Positions 1-13,400 of a DNA stretch of 64,000 bases are shown piece by piece. The notes beneath the pieces are model-generated. The model saw only the letters and a list, made by a program, of their open reading frames with translations. It did no database searches and was not told the DNA's origin. This stretch comes from Diaphorobacter ruginosibacter (lineage in GTDB: Bacteria > Pseudomonadota > Gammaproteobacteria > Burkholderiales > Burkholderiaceae_C): positions 2,480,001 to 2,544,000 of the forward strand of contig NZ_CP060714.1 of NCBI RefSeq assembly GCF_014395975.1, read 5' to 3'. Each line of letters opens with the position of its first letter. Position 1 is the stretch's first letter. The position numbers and the translations under genes are program-made.

Positions 1-754
1 GCGTGGCATCGCTGATGAAGGGCGACGGCGCCTCTTCGATCACCTTCTGGTGGCGGCGCTGGATGGAGCACTCGCGCTCGTTCAGGTAGATCACGTTGCC
101 GTGCGAGTCACCCAGCACCTGGATCTCGATGTGGCGCGGCTCCTGCACGAACTTCTCGATGAAGATGCGGTCGTCGCCGAAGCTGTTGCGCGCCTCGTTC
201 TGGCAGCTTGCAAAGCCTTCATGCGCTTCCTTGTCGTTGAACGCCACGCGCAGGCCCTTGCCACCGCCGCCGGCCGATGCCTTGATCATCACGGGGTAGC
301 CAATCTTCTTGGCGATTTCGACGGCCTGGTCCGGCCCGCTGATCGCATCGTTGTAGCCGGGGATGGTGTTGACCTTGGCTTCGTTCGCGAGCTTCTTGGA
401 CGCGATCTTGTCACCCATCGCCGCGATGGAATGCGACTTGGGACCGATGAAGGCGATGCCCTCGTCCTCGCAGCGCTTGGCAAAGCCTTCGTTTTCGGAC
501 AGAAAGCCGTAGCCCGGGTGCACGGCCTGGGCGCCGGTCTGCTTGCAGGCCTCGATGATCTTCTCGCCGAGCAGATAGGACTCGCGGCTCGGGGCCGGGC
601 CGAGGCGCACGGCCTCGTCGGCGAGCTTGACGTGACGCGCATCCTTGTCAGCGTCGGAATAGACCGCCACGGTCTTGATGCCCATCTTGCGGGCGGTGGC
701 GATGACGCGGCAGGCGATTTCACCGCGGTTGGCAATCAGAATTTTGCTGAACAT
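1..754 (-). CDS. pccA: Propionyl/acetyl-CoA carboxylase biotin carboxylase subunit (5' part only)
   Basis: Biotin-dependent carboxylase alpha subunit. It carboxylates biotin with ATP and bicarbonate for transfer to propionyl-CoA (possibly acetyl-CoA) by the PccB partner. The start at 754 gives MFSKILIANRGEIACRV, the canonical N-terminus of biotin carboxylase domains. The KASAGGGGKGLR ATP-grasp glycine loop and the ERECSIQRRHQK segment are both visible. The gene runs off the left edge after about 251 residues, so the end of the ATP-grasp domain and any biotinyl (AMKM) domain are not seen. It is the most distal gene of the minus-strand mutase-meaB-pccB group, and that context favours propionyl-CoA as substrate. 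The specificity is inferred; the family is certain. Confidence 0.93.
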   Translation of the reverse strand, partial: MFSKILIANRGEIACRVIATARKMGIKTVAVYSDADKDARHVKLADEAVRLGPAPSRESYLLGEKIIEACKQTGAQAVHPGYGFLSENEGFAKRCEDEGIAFIGPKSHSIAAMGDKIASKKLANEAKVNTIPGYNDAISGPDQAVEIAKKIGYPVMIKASAGGGGKGLRVAFNDKEAHEGFASCQNEARNSFGDDRIFIEKFVQEPRHIEIQVLGDSHGNVIYLNERECSIQRRHQKVIEEAPSPFISDAT

Positions 755-864
755 GGTTAGCTTTCTAATAAATGTTGATCGTCGGTGCGGACGGGCGATC
801 AACGCAAGATCAAGTAGTTATCGGCACGGTGGCTGCATGGCATGGCGGCGTTCCCTCCTGGCGG

Positions 865-1527
865 CTAGCCGCCCGCGGGCGGTTGCCACGCCCCATCGAG
901 GCACAGCTCTTTCGCGCCGCCCACGATGCGGGTCGCCCCTTGCGCCTGCTCGTAGGCGCTGACGGGAAAACGGTAGAAGTGCTCCACCATCTCGCGTGCG
1001 GACGGTGCACCCACCGGAGCCGCCTTCTGGGCGATCTGCAGCGCCTCGGCTGCCGCGATTCCTCGCCGCCGCGCGTTTGCGATGGCGGTGCCGGCCAGAT
1101 TGGCCTTCGCACACGCGTTCACACGGTCGGCATCCGCATCCGCAAACCAGGCCTCCGCGCAGGCGCGCAGCGCCCGGTCCACATAGCGCCCCACGGCTGC
1201 GGAATAGGCCTGTGCGCCATTCTCGTAGGCATCGCTGCCGCCGTAGCTCCGGGCCAGCGAGTCGTACAACTGCAAGGTCTGCGGCTGCATATCGCCACGC
1301 AGGCGCTGAAGGCTCCGGGCCGACAGCGAATCCGCGCCGTCTCGCGGGCCTATCTGCACCAGGGCGAACAGGGCCTCCTCCACCAGTTGGCACTGCACGC
1401 CGCGCGACGCCATTTCAGGCAGCGCGGGCACAGGCTCCTGTGTCGGTGCTTGTGCCTGTGCATGGCTGGCGCAGAGGCCCCAAGCCAGAGTTGCCGCAGC
1501 GACACGGGTGACGAGGAAGGTTCGCAT
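865..1527 (-). CDS. Putative exported protein of unknown function between pccB and pccA
   Basis: A 220-residue protein I cannot assign to a family. The start at 1527 (MRTFLVTRVAAATLAWG) gives a classic Sec signal peptide with likely cleavage after ASHAQA near residue 24. An in-frame upstream start at 1587 would put 20 charged residues before the signal and is rejected. The mature part is alanine- and arginine-rich, predicted helical, with four cysteines (in QCQLVEE, RACAEAW, NACAKAN and ELCLDG) that could form two disulfides in the periplasm. It lies between pccB and pccA on the same strand, 29 bases after pccB, so it is probably co-transcribed. Its exported location contrasts with the cytosolic enzymes around it; the function is unknown. 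Confidence 0.75.
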   Translation of the reverse strand: MRTFLVTRVAAATLAWGLCASHAQAQAPTQEPVPALPEMASRGVQCQLVEEALFALVQIGPRDGADSLSARSLQRLRGDMQPQTLQLYDSLARSYGGSDAYENGAQAYSAAVGRYVDRALRACAEAWFADADADRVNACAKANLAGTAIANARRRGIAAAEALQIAQKAAPVGAPSAREMVEHFYRFPVSAYEQAQGATRIVGGAKELCLDGAWQPPAGG

Positions 1528-1556
1528 GCTTTGCGGATCCGTTCGGTTCGTGTGCC

Positions 1557-3089
<1,533 letters not shown>

Positions 3090-3144
3090 GGTCGCTTCTT
3101 TCAGTGAAATACCGTGAGAGATGGCAATTGAGATAGATAGTTTG

Positions 3145-4154
3145 TCAGACGCTGTGGTCTTGGGCCGCGAGCAGCGCGCGCGCGGCGGTGGATGCCGCGA
3201 CGCGGCCCGCAGCCACGTCGGATTGCATTTGCGGCAGCAACTCGCGCACATGTGGATGATGACGGAACGCCTGCTTCAGTCCGAAGTCGATGCGCTCCCA
3301 CATCCACGCCAGCGCCTGCCGTTCGCGGCGCAGCTGCAGCTTGCCGTTGTTGGTTTGCAGGCGTTTGAATTCCTCGACGGCGTTCCAGAAACCCTCGACG
3401 CCATCGCCTTTCAACGCACTGATCTGCACCACGCGCGGCTGCCACTGCAACTCGTTGTGGTGCGCATGGTCCGGGTTGCCATGCATGCCGAGCAGGCGCA
3501 GGCTCGATGTGATCTGTGCCTGCGCACGCGTGGCGGCATGGGGATCGATATCGGCCTTGTTGATGACCACCAGATCGGCGATTTCCATGACGCCTTTCTT
3601 GATGGCCTGGAGATCGTCGCCGGCATTCGGTAGTTGCAGCAGGCAGAACATGTCCGTCATGCCGTGCACCGCAATCTCGCTCTGGCCCACGCCGACCGTC
3701 TCGACGATCACCACGTCATACCCCGCTGCCTCGCAGACCAGCATGGACTCGCGCGTCTTCTCGGCCACGCCGCCCAGGGTGCCGCTGGAAGGGCTGGGGC
3801 GGATGTACGCATTCGGGTGGACGGAGAGATGCTCCATGCGCGTCTTGTCGCCCAGGATCGAGCCACCCGACACCGTGGACGAGGGATCGATGGCCAGCAC
3901 CGCGACCTTGAGGCCCTTGGCGATCAGGTAGAGGCCCAGCGTTTCAATGAAGGTCGATTTACCCACGCCCGGCACGCCGCTGATGCCCAGGCGGAACGAC
4001 CTGCCCGTGTGCGGCAGCATGGCGGTGAGCAGCTCGTCGGCCTGCGCGCGGTGGTCGGCGCGCGTCGATTCCAGCAGCGTGATGGCCTTGGCCATCGCGC
4101 GCCGCTGCACTGCAGGGTGCCCCTGCAGGATGCCTTCCAACAACTGCGCTGGTG

Positions 4155-4158
<4 letters not shown>
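3145..4158 (-). CDS. meaB: Methylmalonyl-CoA mutase-associated GTPase MeaB (ArgK family)
   Basis: A 337-residue G3E-family P-loop GTPase that chaperones adenosylcobalamin loading and protects methylmalonyl-CoA mutase. The GTG start at 4158 overlaps the mutase TGA by four bases (GTGA), giving tight translational coupling. The Walker A is GVPGVGKS at residues 61-68; VETVGVGQSE (switch/G3 region) and VINKAD (G4-like, NKxD) follow. The length matches MeaB/YgfD. Position directly after the mutase and before pccB supports the role. The older name ArgK reflects a mistaken link to arginine transport. Confidence 0.95.
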
Positions 4159-6323
<2,165 letters not shown>

Positions 6324-6522
6324 AGCAAGGGTCTGTGAAAGTTCTAGAGGTTCTAGTGGCCTGGGCCGGATTTCATTATGCAAAAAGAGACATCGAATTC
6401 ATAATTATTGATCCAAAATTTTGAATTCAGCGAGAAATGTCATATCTTTGTCGGAAATTCATTCACTCACCTGTCACCAACGAGATCGAGAGGAGCAGAA
6501 CGGGAGCGCGAAACCGGAAATC

Positions 6523-6538
6523 ACGTTTACGTAAACGT
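6523..6538. promoter_or_regulatory. 16-bp perfect palindrome, probable operator between mutase operon and gntR
   Basis: The intergenic region 6324-6680 (357 bases) separates two divergent transcription units. It holds an AT-rich stretch around 6385-6425 with two GAATTC sites flanking CAAAATTTTG, and the exact palindrome ACGTTTACGTAAACGT. The overlapping TTTACGTAAACGTCAA resembles, from memory, operators of LiuR-type regulators of branched-chain amino-acid and acyl-CoA catabolism in proteobacteria. Binding by the adjacent GntR protein is an equally valid possibility. The palindrome is seen; the regulator is inference. Confidence 0.55.
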
Positions 6539-6680
6539 CAATTCTAGCCATTCGCCAGCCGGATAGGGCAATTTTTGCGAAGGAATGCTCGCTTCGCAAG
6601 TCTTGAAGCGATGCACTTCGTCGCCCCTCTCCGTCTTTTTTCCTGCCGTGCCTGCCACCTTCTAGAATCCAGCCCGATCT

Positions 6681-7316
6681 ATGAGCATTGCCACCCTTGC
6701 CCCCCGCGCCCTGTACGAAGAAGTTGCCGAAGCATTGCGCCAGCGGATCTTCTCCGACCAGCTCGCGCCCGGCAGCTGGATCGACGAGACCAAGATCGCC
6801 GAGGAGTTCGGCATCAGCCGCACGCCGCTGCGCGAAGCCCTGAAGGTGCTGGCCGCGGAAGGCCTGGTCACCATGCGGGTGCGCCGTGGCGCCTGGGTCA
6901 CCGAAGTGACGCAGGAAGATATGCGCCAGGTCTATCACCTGCTCGCGCTGCTCGAAAGCGATGCTGCCGCCTGGGTGGCGGAGTTCGCCAGCCCCGCCCT
7001 GCTCAAGGAACTGCACGGACTGCATGCGGAACTGGCTGCGGCAACGCTCGACCGCAAGAAGTTCTTCGGCATCAATGAGCAGTTCCACATGCGGATCCTC
7101 GAGGCCACGCAGAACAAATGGCTGTTCCAGATGGTGCAGGACCTGCGCCGGGTGATGAAGCTCAGCCGGCACAACTCCCTGCTCAAGTCCGGCCGCATCG
7201 CCGACTCGCTGGCCGAACACGAGGTCATCATGGCCGCATTCGATGCACACGACCCCGAAGCGGCACGCCGCGCCATGCAGACCCACTTCGAGCAGGGGCT
7301 TAACGCAGCCGGATAG
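6681..7316 (+). CDS. GntR-family transcriptional regulator (FCD/FadR subfamily)
   Basis: A 211-residue DNA-binding regulator. Residues about 10-70 form the GntR winged helix-turn-helix (LYEEVAEALRQRIF, then FGISRTPLREALKVLAAEGL with the conserved RTPLREAL recognition helix). Residues about 80-205 form an all-helical FCD ligand-binding domain with the metal/effector histidines typical of the group (FHMRILEAT, EHEVIMAAF). It is divergent from the methylmalonyl-CoA mutase operon across a 357-base region with a strong palindrome. It therefore probably controls that operon and itself in response to an acyl-CoA or organic acid; the ligand is not deducible. Confidence 0.9.
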   Translation: MSIATLAPRALYEEVAEALRQRIFSDQLAPGSWIDETKIAEEFGISRTPLREALKVLAAEGLVTMRVRRGAWVTEVTQEDMRQVYHLLALLESDAAAWVAEFASPALLKELHGLHAELAAATLDRKKFFGINEQFHMRILEATQNKWLFQMVQDLRRVMKLSRHNSLLKSGRIADSLAEHEVIMAAFDAHDPEAARRAMQTHFEQGLNAAG

Positions 7317-7485
7317 ATCCAGCCTGCACAGGCGAAATGAAACCTCCGCGACATGCGGCACAGGTTGCATGCGGGTCAATGGGTAAGATGACCGGTTTTG
7401 GTGCAGGCGCAGCGACGCATACGACACAACGTGCGGCGCGGCCCTGCCCGCCTCCACCTGCTCCTAAGCTCCTACTGGATGCTGC

Positions 7486-9336
7486 ATGAATTCGCCTGTT
7501 AACGAACTGCAAGACGTACACACCCTTCCAGCCCTGCTCACCCGGCGCGTGAGCCTGACTCCCGACGGCGAGGCCTATCGCCAGTGCAACTCGCAAGGCG
7601 AATGGAAAAGCCTGACCTGGCGCGAGACGCAGGCGGAAGTCGCCCGCCATGCACGTGCCATTGCGGCCACCGGGCTTCCCGACAAGGCCCATGTGGCCAT
7701 CCTGCTGCCCAATGGCCTCAGTGCCATGTGCATCGATCAGGCCGTCATGGCCTGCGGCTACGCTCCCGTTCCGCTGCATGCCATCGACAACCCCGGCAGC
7801 ATTGCCTACATCCTGCAGGATGCGGAGGTTTCGCTGCTGGTGCTCACCACCAGCGAGCAGTGGCAGCACATTGCCGATGCGGGAGAAGCCTTTCCCCACC
7901 TGCGCGGCGTGGTCATCGTCGAGGGCGAGGCCACCCCGGCCATGGGCGACAAGCCATCGCACGCCATTCCGGTGGCGGCCCTGCACGAATGGCTGGCGCA
8001 TGCCCCCGCGGACCATCCGCTGCCGCCCGAACCCGTGGCGGAGGACCTTGCCGCCATCGTCTACACCAGCGGCACCACCGGCAAGCCCAAGGGCGTGATG
8101 CTGACGCATGCCAACGTGGTGGCCGACGTGAGTGCCGTGATGCAACGCATCGCGCCCACGGCCGAAGACGTGTTCCTGTCGTTCCTGCCGCTGTCGCACA
8201 CCTTCGAGCGCACGGGCGGCTACTACCTGGCGATTGCGTCGGGCAGTTGCGTGGCCTATGCGCGATCCGTGGCGCAGCTGTCGCAGGACATGCTGATCGT
8301 GAAGCCGACCATCCTGGTGTCCGTGCCCCGCATCTATGAACGCGTGCATGCCAAGCTGCTGGAGGTGCTCTCGGCCTCACCATTCAAGATGCAGCTCTTC
8401 CAGGCCGCCCAATCCAAGGGATGGGCCCGGTTCTGCGCCGAACAGACGCTGCCCGCGCCCAAGGATGATGCCGAGGGCAACGGCGGCTGGATGCGCCTGC
8501 TTCCCTGGTCCGTGCTGCGCGCGCTGGTCGCCAGGCCGCTGCTCGAGAAATTCGGCGGCCGCGTGCGCGTGGCCGTGAGCGGGGGCGCGCCGCTGTCGCC
8601 CAGCATCGCCAGGTGCTTCCTGGGATTGGGATTGCCGCTGATCCAGGGCTACGGCATGACCGAGACCACGCCCGTCGTGTCCGTCAATACGCTGGATGAC
8701 AACGATCCGTCAACGGTGGGCCGCGCGCTGCCGGGCGTCGAGGTGCGCATCGGCGAGAACCGCGAACTGCAGGTGCGCGGAGCCATCGTGATGCGCGGCT
8801 ACTGGAAACGCCCCGAGGACACCGCACGAACCATCAATCCCGAAGGCTGGCTTGGAACCGGTGACCAGGCGGAGCTGGTGGACGGCGGACGCATCCGCAT
8901 CCTGGGACGCATCAAGGAGATCATCGTCACGTCCACCGGCGAGAAGGTGCCGCCGGGCGACCTGGAAATGGCGATCACTGCCGATCCGCTGTTTGCCCAG
9001 GCCTTCGTCGTGGGCGAGAACCGTCCATTCATCGCCTGCGTGGCGTCCATCCAGGAAGAAGAGTGGCGCGCCCTGGCGGCCAAACTGAACCTCGACCCGG
9101 ATGACCCGGCCAGCCTTGCGAGCCCAGCAGCCGAAAAGATCGCGCTGGAGCGCATTGCGAAGCAGACCATGGGTTTTGCACGCTATGCCGTTCCGCGCGC
9201 CGTGCATCTGGTGCGCGAGCAGTGGACCATCGAGAATGCCTTCATGACGCCCACGCTCAAGCTCAAGCGCAACAACCTGATGGGCTACTACCAGGAGGCG
9301 ATCGACGCCATGTACCAGCGCCCGGCTCCGCGCTGA
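7486..9336 (+). CDS. AMP-dependent long-chain acyl-CoA synthetase/ligase
   Basis: A 616-residue ANL-superfamily enzyme that activates a carboxylic (probably fatty) acid to acyl-AMP and then acyl-CoA. The phosphate-binding motif YTSGTTGKPKG is at about residues 193-203, followed by PLSHTFER, QGYGMTETTP (A5-type motif), GWLGTGDQ, and the hinge GRIKEIIVTSTGEKVPP. The C-terminal region IENAFMTPTLKLKRN is typical of FadD15-like long-chain synthetases of 600-620 residues. The chain length preference cannot be read from sequence. It stands alone between the GntR regulator and a convergent BLUF gene. Confidence 0.9.
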   Translation: MNSPVNELQDVHTLPALLTRRVSLTPDGEAYRQCNSQGEWKSLTWRETQAEVARHARAIAATGLPDKAHVAILLPNGLSAMCIDQAVMACGYAPVPLHAIDNPGSIAYILQDAEVSLLVLTTSEQWQHIADAGEAFPHLRGVVIVEGEATPAMGDKPSHAIPVAALHEWLAHAPADHPLPPEPVAEDLAAIVYTSGTTGKPKGVMLTHANVVADVSAVMQRIAPTAEDVFLSFLPLSHTFERTGGYYLAIASGSCVAYARSVAQLSQDMLIVKPTILVSVPRIYERVHAKLLEVLSASPFKMQLFQAAQSKGWARFCAEQTLPAPKDDAEGNGGWMRLLPWSVLRALVARPLLEKFGGRVRVAVSGGAPLSPSIARCFLGLGLPLIQGYGMTETTPVVSVNTLDDNDPSTVGRALPGVEVRIGENRELQVRGAIVMRGYWKRPEDTARTINPEGWLGTGDQAELVDGGRIRILGRIKEIIVTSTGEKVPPGDLEMAITADPLFAQAFVVGENRPFIACVASIQEEEWRALAAKLNLDPDDPASLASPAAEKIALERIAKQTMGFARYAVPRAVHLVREQWTIENAFMTPTLKLKRNNLMGYYQEAIDAMYQRPAPR

Positions 9337-9357
9337 GCGCGCAGACAGCGAGCATGC

Positions 9358-9379
9358 CCCGAAGCGCCTCTGCTTCGGG
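9358..9379. terminator. Stem-loop between convergent acyl-CoA synthetase and BLUF genes
   Basis: An 8-bp perfect stem (CCCGAAGC / GCTTCGGG) with a 6-base loop lies in the 56-base gap between two convergent stop codons. It has no clear T-tract on either side, so it may be a weak bidirectional terminator or an mRNA 3'-end stabiliser. Confidence 0.5.
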
Positions 9380-9392
9380 CGCAGATGCCGGT

Positions 9393-9791
9393 TCAGGCGC
9401 GGTCGAGCTCCGGCACCAGGCTCAGCAGGTATTCCAGCGCCGCAGTGCCCTGCCGGTGAAAGAAACCGCCCAGGTCGTTGTCGCTCTCGACGATCTGATA
9501 GGCCATGCTCCAGCTCTCGAACTGCCGGCCCTGCGTTTCCTCCAGCGCCAGGAGTTCGTGAAAATCCGTATGGCGCGCATCCTGTCGAATGCGCTGCACC
9601 AGTCCGGCCAGCGGCTCGCTGGGCCCTTCGATGTACTGGCAGAAGTTCTGCCCATCGAAGACGAGCATGCCCGTGATGCCCTGGGAGGCATTGAATTCCC
9701 GGGCCACCTTGACGATGCTGGCCACCTGATTGATGACGCCCTCGGACGCCATGCGGCTGCAGTACATGAACCGGCTTTGGGTGATGGACAT
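9393..9791 (-). CDS. BLUF-domain blue-light sensor (short, single domain)
   Basis: A 132-residue protein that is almost only a BLUF (sensor of blue light using FAD) domain. The key photocycle residues are present: Tyr10 (in FMYCS), Asn34 (EFNASQGITG), Gln52 (NFCQYIEG), and Trp94/Met96 (SWSMAY). RQDARH at about 69-74 is also conserved. The last 35 residues form the helical cap of short BLUF proteins such as PixD/Slr1694. There is no output domain, so signalling must be through a partner protein. No obvious partner is adjacent; a GGDEF-EAL protein lies 37 kb away. Functionality as a photoreceptor is a good inference from the intact residues. Confidence 0.9.
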   Translation of the reverse strand: MSITQSRFMYCSRMASEGVINQVASIVKVAREFNASQGITGMLVFDGQNFCQYIEGPSEPLAGLVQRIRQDARHTDFHELLALEETQGRQFESWSMAYQIVESDNDLGGFFHRQGTAALEYLLSLVPELDRA

Positions 9792-9919
9792 GGAGCACCT
9801 ACGTATTGGATGCCGCCTATCCTACATGCAACTGCCGATTTCCGCTGATTGATTGATTCGAACGGATGGACAAGCTTGCATGAATTATGCAGAGCCGGAG
9901 CCTCTACCGCTCTTTCCAT

Positions 9920-10249
9920 TCACCGAGGCCAGACCAGCAGCAACACGCCTGCCGCTGCGCACCATGCCATGGTGGCCAGCGTCAGGGTGACAGGAAGGCT
10001 CGTCCGCACGGCCAGCCAATAGACCACGCCAAGATACACGGCATAGGGAACCAGCGAGGCCAGACCGAACAGCGCCGTTGTGCGCAAGGCCTCTGCGGAC
10101 CGTTCGCTGCCGACGATGTAGTGCGCGATCAGCGCGAACGTGGGAAAGAGAGGAACCAGGCCCGCAATGTAGAAATTGCGGGTCTTGGACAACAGCGCAA
10201 TCGCCAGCACGGCCAGCGCGCCAAGAATGCATTTGAACAACAGGGACAT
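9920..10249 (-). CDS. glpM: GlpM-like inner-membrane protein
   Basis: A 109-residue hydrophobic protein with about four predicted transmembrane helices, starting MSLLFKCILGALAVLAIALL. It contains SKTRNFYIAGLVPLFPTFALIAHY, the conserved segment of the GlpM/YdgC family (about 110 residues). GlpM was linked to alginate and glycerol metabolism in Pseudomonas, but its biochemical role is unknown. The start at 10249 is chosen over 10324, which would add 25 polar residues before the first helix. It sits upstream of the BLUF gene on the same strand with a 128-base gap. Confidence 0.8.
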   Translation of the reverse strand: MSLLFKCILGALAVLAIALLSKTRNFYIAGLVPLFPTFALIAHYIVGSERSAEALRTTALFGLASLVPYAVYLGVVYWLAVRTSLPVTLTLATMAWCAAAGVLLLVWPR

Positions 10250-10374
10250 GCCGGCTTCCGGGGTAAACGGGCACAGTATAGGCAGAGAACCCCGCCCATA
10301 AAAAATGATCCCCGAGCTTCGCATGATCCGCGGCCCCCCAACGGGGCGCTTTTCATTGGGGGCGGCCCGGCGAT

Positions 10375-10413
10375 GAAAAATCGCGCCATCTCCCTCCGGG
10401 GAAATGGCGCGAT
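10375..10413 (-). terminator. Rho-independent terminator of the large secreted protein gene
   Basis: Read on the minus strand, a 10-bp perfect stem (ATCGCGCCAT / ATGGCGCGAT) with a 14-base loop is followed by a run of T. It lies 23 bases after the stop of the 1230-residue protein gene. Confidence 0.85.
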
Positions 10414-10435
10414 CGTTTCCACAGCCAGCCGGGGA

Positions 10436-13400
10436 TCAGCGTTGCTTCACCCGCCGTTGCCCTCGCGCGGCAAAGCCGGCAATCATTACCGCCAGCGCTC
10501 CCAGCGCCAGCGGGTGATCCACGGGCACCGGCGTGGCCTGCGCCGGCGGAGCGGCCTTGGCTTGCACGGTGAAGGTCTGCGTCTGCGGCGCGATACCGGA
10601 ACCGGCGATCTCCGCCATCACGGTGACGCCCCCCTTGGGCAGATCGGCAGGGCCGGTCGCGCTGAAGGCATTGGCCGTGATCGTCGCATCGACGGTGGTC
10701 ACCGCCTTGGTGAGCGATGTGAACGTCAGCCTGACGATGCTGCCATCCGCAACGTACGCCGTCGTGCCGCTGACCTGCGGCGCACTTCCCTCCTCCACGT
10801 CGGCAATCGCGGCAAGCACCATGCTCGGTGATGCGACCAGGGTCTGGCGCAGCACGATGCTGTAGAGGCCGGCCGCCGCGCCGGGCTCATTGATGCTGAT
10901 CTGATAGGTCTGCCCCTGCACCACATTGAACGGCAGCGCATAGAGATCACGACCCAGCGAGGTCTGACCTCCGACGCCGCCCACCTGCAGGTCCGGAACG
11001 AAACTGCCCTTGCCGTCCATCGTGATGGTCACCTGGCCCGAGCGCGGAGCGGTGAACACGAACGTGGGTTCCGGCGTGCCGGTGTTCTGCGCAAATCCGT
11101 AGAACTTGACGTCCAGCGGCAGATTGACCCGTGTGCGTGTGAACGGCGGCGATTGGCTCAGCTCGTCCATCAGGTCGACCCAGGCTGCTTGCGACGCGGG
11201 GTTCTCGAACGAGGTGTAGGAGCCGCCACCCTCCAGAATCGCAGCGATCATGCCATCCAGTCGCTCGGCCACCTTGGTGAGCTTCTTCGCCGGTTCGCCA
11301 TGCAACTGAGCACCCGACGCCGCACTCTTGGTGGTCACCGGCGTCAGATGGCCCAGGTGGACCTGCACATTGGCGGCCGTGGCCTCCCGGATCGCAGTCT
11401 GGACGGCTGCAGGGCCGTCGTTGTTGTCCATGTCGGTCAGCATGTACATGCGCGGCGTGTTCGCGTCGTGCACCGGAGGATGGGGTGTCGGCCGCATGCC
11501 CGTCAGCATGGCCGTGCTGCGGCGCACCGCCGCTGCAATATCGGTTCCGCCGTTCGAATCGATCCCCTGGAAGGCATTGCCATCCGCCAGTACCTTCGGA
11601 TCGCTGAAATCGGCGATCACGCTCACCGCGCTATCGAAGTCGAGCGCCGCCACGGACAGGAGCCTGCCCTGCTCCGCTCCTGTCATGATGTTGGCGTTGC
11701 GCGCCGCCATCTTGGCCAGCATGGAGTGGGCCGCCTGGATGCGCAGGTTGCCTGGATCGGTATCCACGTTGCTGCCCGAGCTGTCGACCGCAATGGTGGC
11801 GAACTTCTTTTCATCGCCGAGTTGCACGCTGAACACCTCCGCATTGCCATAGTACGGACCGGTCTGCACCACCCCGCCTGCAGCGCCCGAACCCGAGGCC
11901 GTACCCTTCACCACCAGCACGACCTTGTATTCCGGCTTGTAGCCGGTCTTTTGCAGCGCGTTGACGATGGCCTGCACCTGGGCGCGCGGCATCACATATT
12001 GATAGCTGTTGTTGGCCGTGTTCAGCGTGCCGGTATCCAGCTTGACCAGCAGTTGATCCAGCGCCTCGCTGTAGAACAACAGTTCGAATCGATCCAGGCC
12101 CGGCATGCTGCCCGTCTTGTGCTGTGCCCAGCGCAGCACCACGGGATCGCTGTCGAGATTGCGTCGTGTCGGTGCATCGATGTCGCGGAACGGGTCGGGG
12201 TTGTAGGTCGTGTTGATGTTCGCCCCCATGCCGAACTCCGCCGATACGGCGCCGATCTGCAGGGCCTTCTCCACGCTCTCGGCGGAAACCGCTCCCACGT
12301 TGTCCAGTGCACCGGCCGCGGAGCCGACATGCACCTGGTAGGCCCGCTGGTAGAAGCCATTGAATCCATCGAGGTTCTTGCCGGTGATGGCGTTTGGCAT
12401 CAGCGCCTGCAAAGGCACCTGCATGGACTCCTTGCAGTATTTCGAGCACCCCGCGCGGGCGTTCGGCTCCTCGCCCGCATCCGTCATGTCCCACATGAAG
12501 CGCGCAACCGCAGCCTCGCTGTCCTCGCCGTAGACATTCGAAACACCGTTGAGCGTGCCGCTGTCCTCAAGCGAGAAGCCCCCTGTGCCGCCACCCGTGG
12601 CGGCTCCGTCAAAACGGTCGTCACCCACATGGGGTACGCGGTTAGCGTATTTGCTGGACTTCCAGTAGCTCGTGGCAAACCAGCTCGCAAATGCCTCTTC
12701 CAGGGCCAACCGGTTGGATTGCTGCTTGTTCTGGAACGTGGCGGTGTTGGCCCCGTTGTCATATTGGTTGCCCAGTGTGTGTGCGCCACCCACGCCGATG
12801 ATGGACTGGTTGGTACGGCTGATCGCGTGACCATACTCGTGCGCCATCACGTCCCAGTAGTAGGACTGCAGGGCGTCTACGTTGATGGAATCGTCATTGG
12901 GATCGTAAGCCGCTCCGTTGCCGGGCATCGGGAAATTGGTGCGCACCACGCTCAGCTGTGGAACGGTACCGGCCCCCGTGGCCGTCACGGCGTGCTCCGA
13001 GAGCTCATACATCGCCTGGAACACCGACCACGCCTGCGCATACTCAGAGCTGTAGCCGAACGGCGGCTGGCCCGGGATGATGTCGACCGCCGTGACCTGA
13101 TCCAGCCTCAGGCGCAGGGCTTCCGACAAGCCCGAGGCACTGTTGTGCACCTGAACCTTGAATTTCTCGTGCTCCCCTATCAGCCATACTCGGTACTTCA
13201 GGTCGTTGACGGGTACCGTGAACTTGAATTCCCCATTGGCATCGAGCTGTCCGCTGGTGAACTTCCCCTGCTCGGGATCCGAGGGGTCCTGGACCTGGGC
13301 CAGATTGACCACGGCAATCCTCGCTCCTTCCAGCGGAAGGAATTGCGTGTAGCTCGCGTCCACCGGCCAGCGGATTTTCAGCGTCACGATGTCACCCTGC

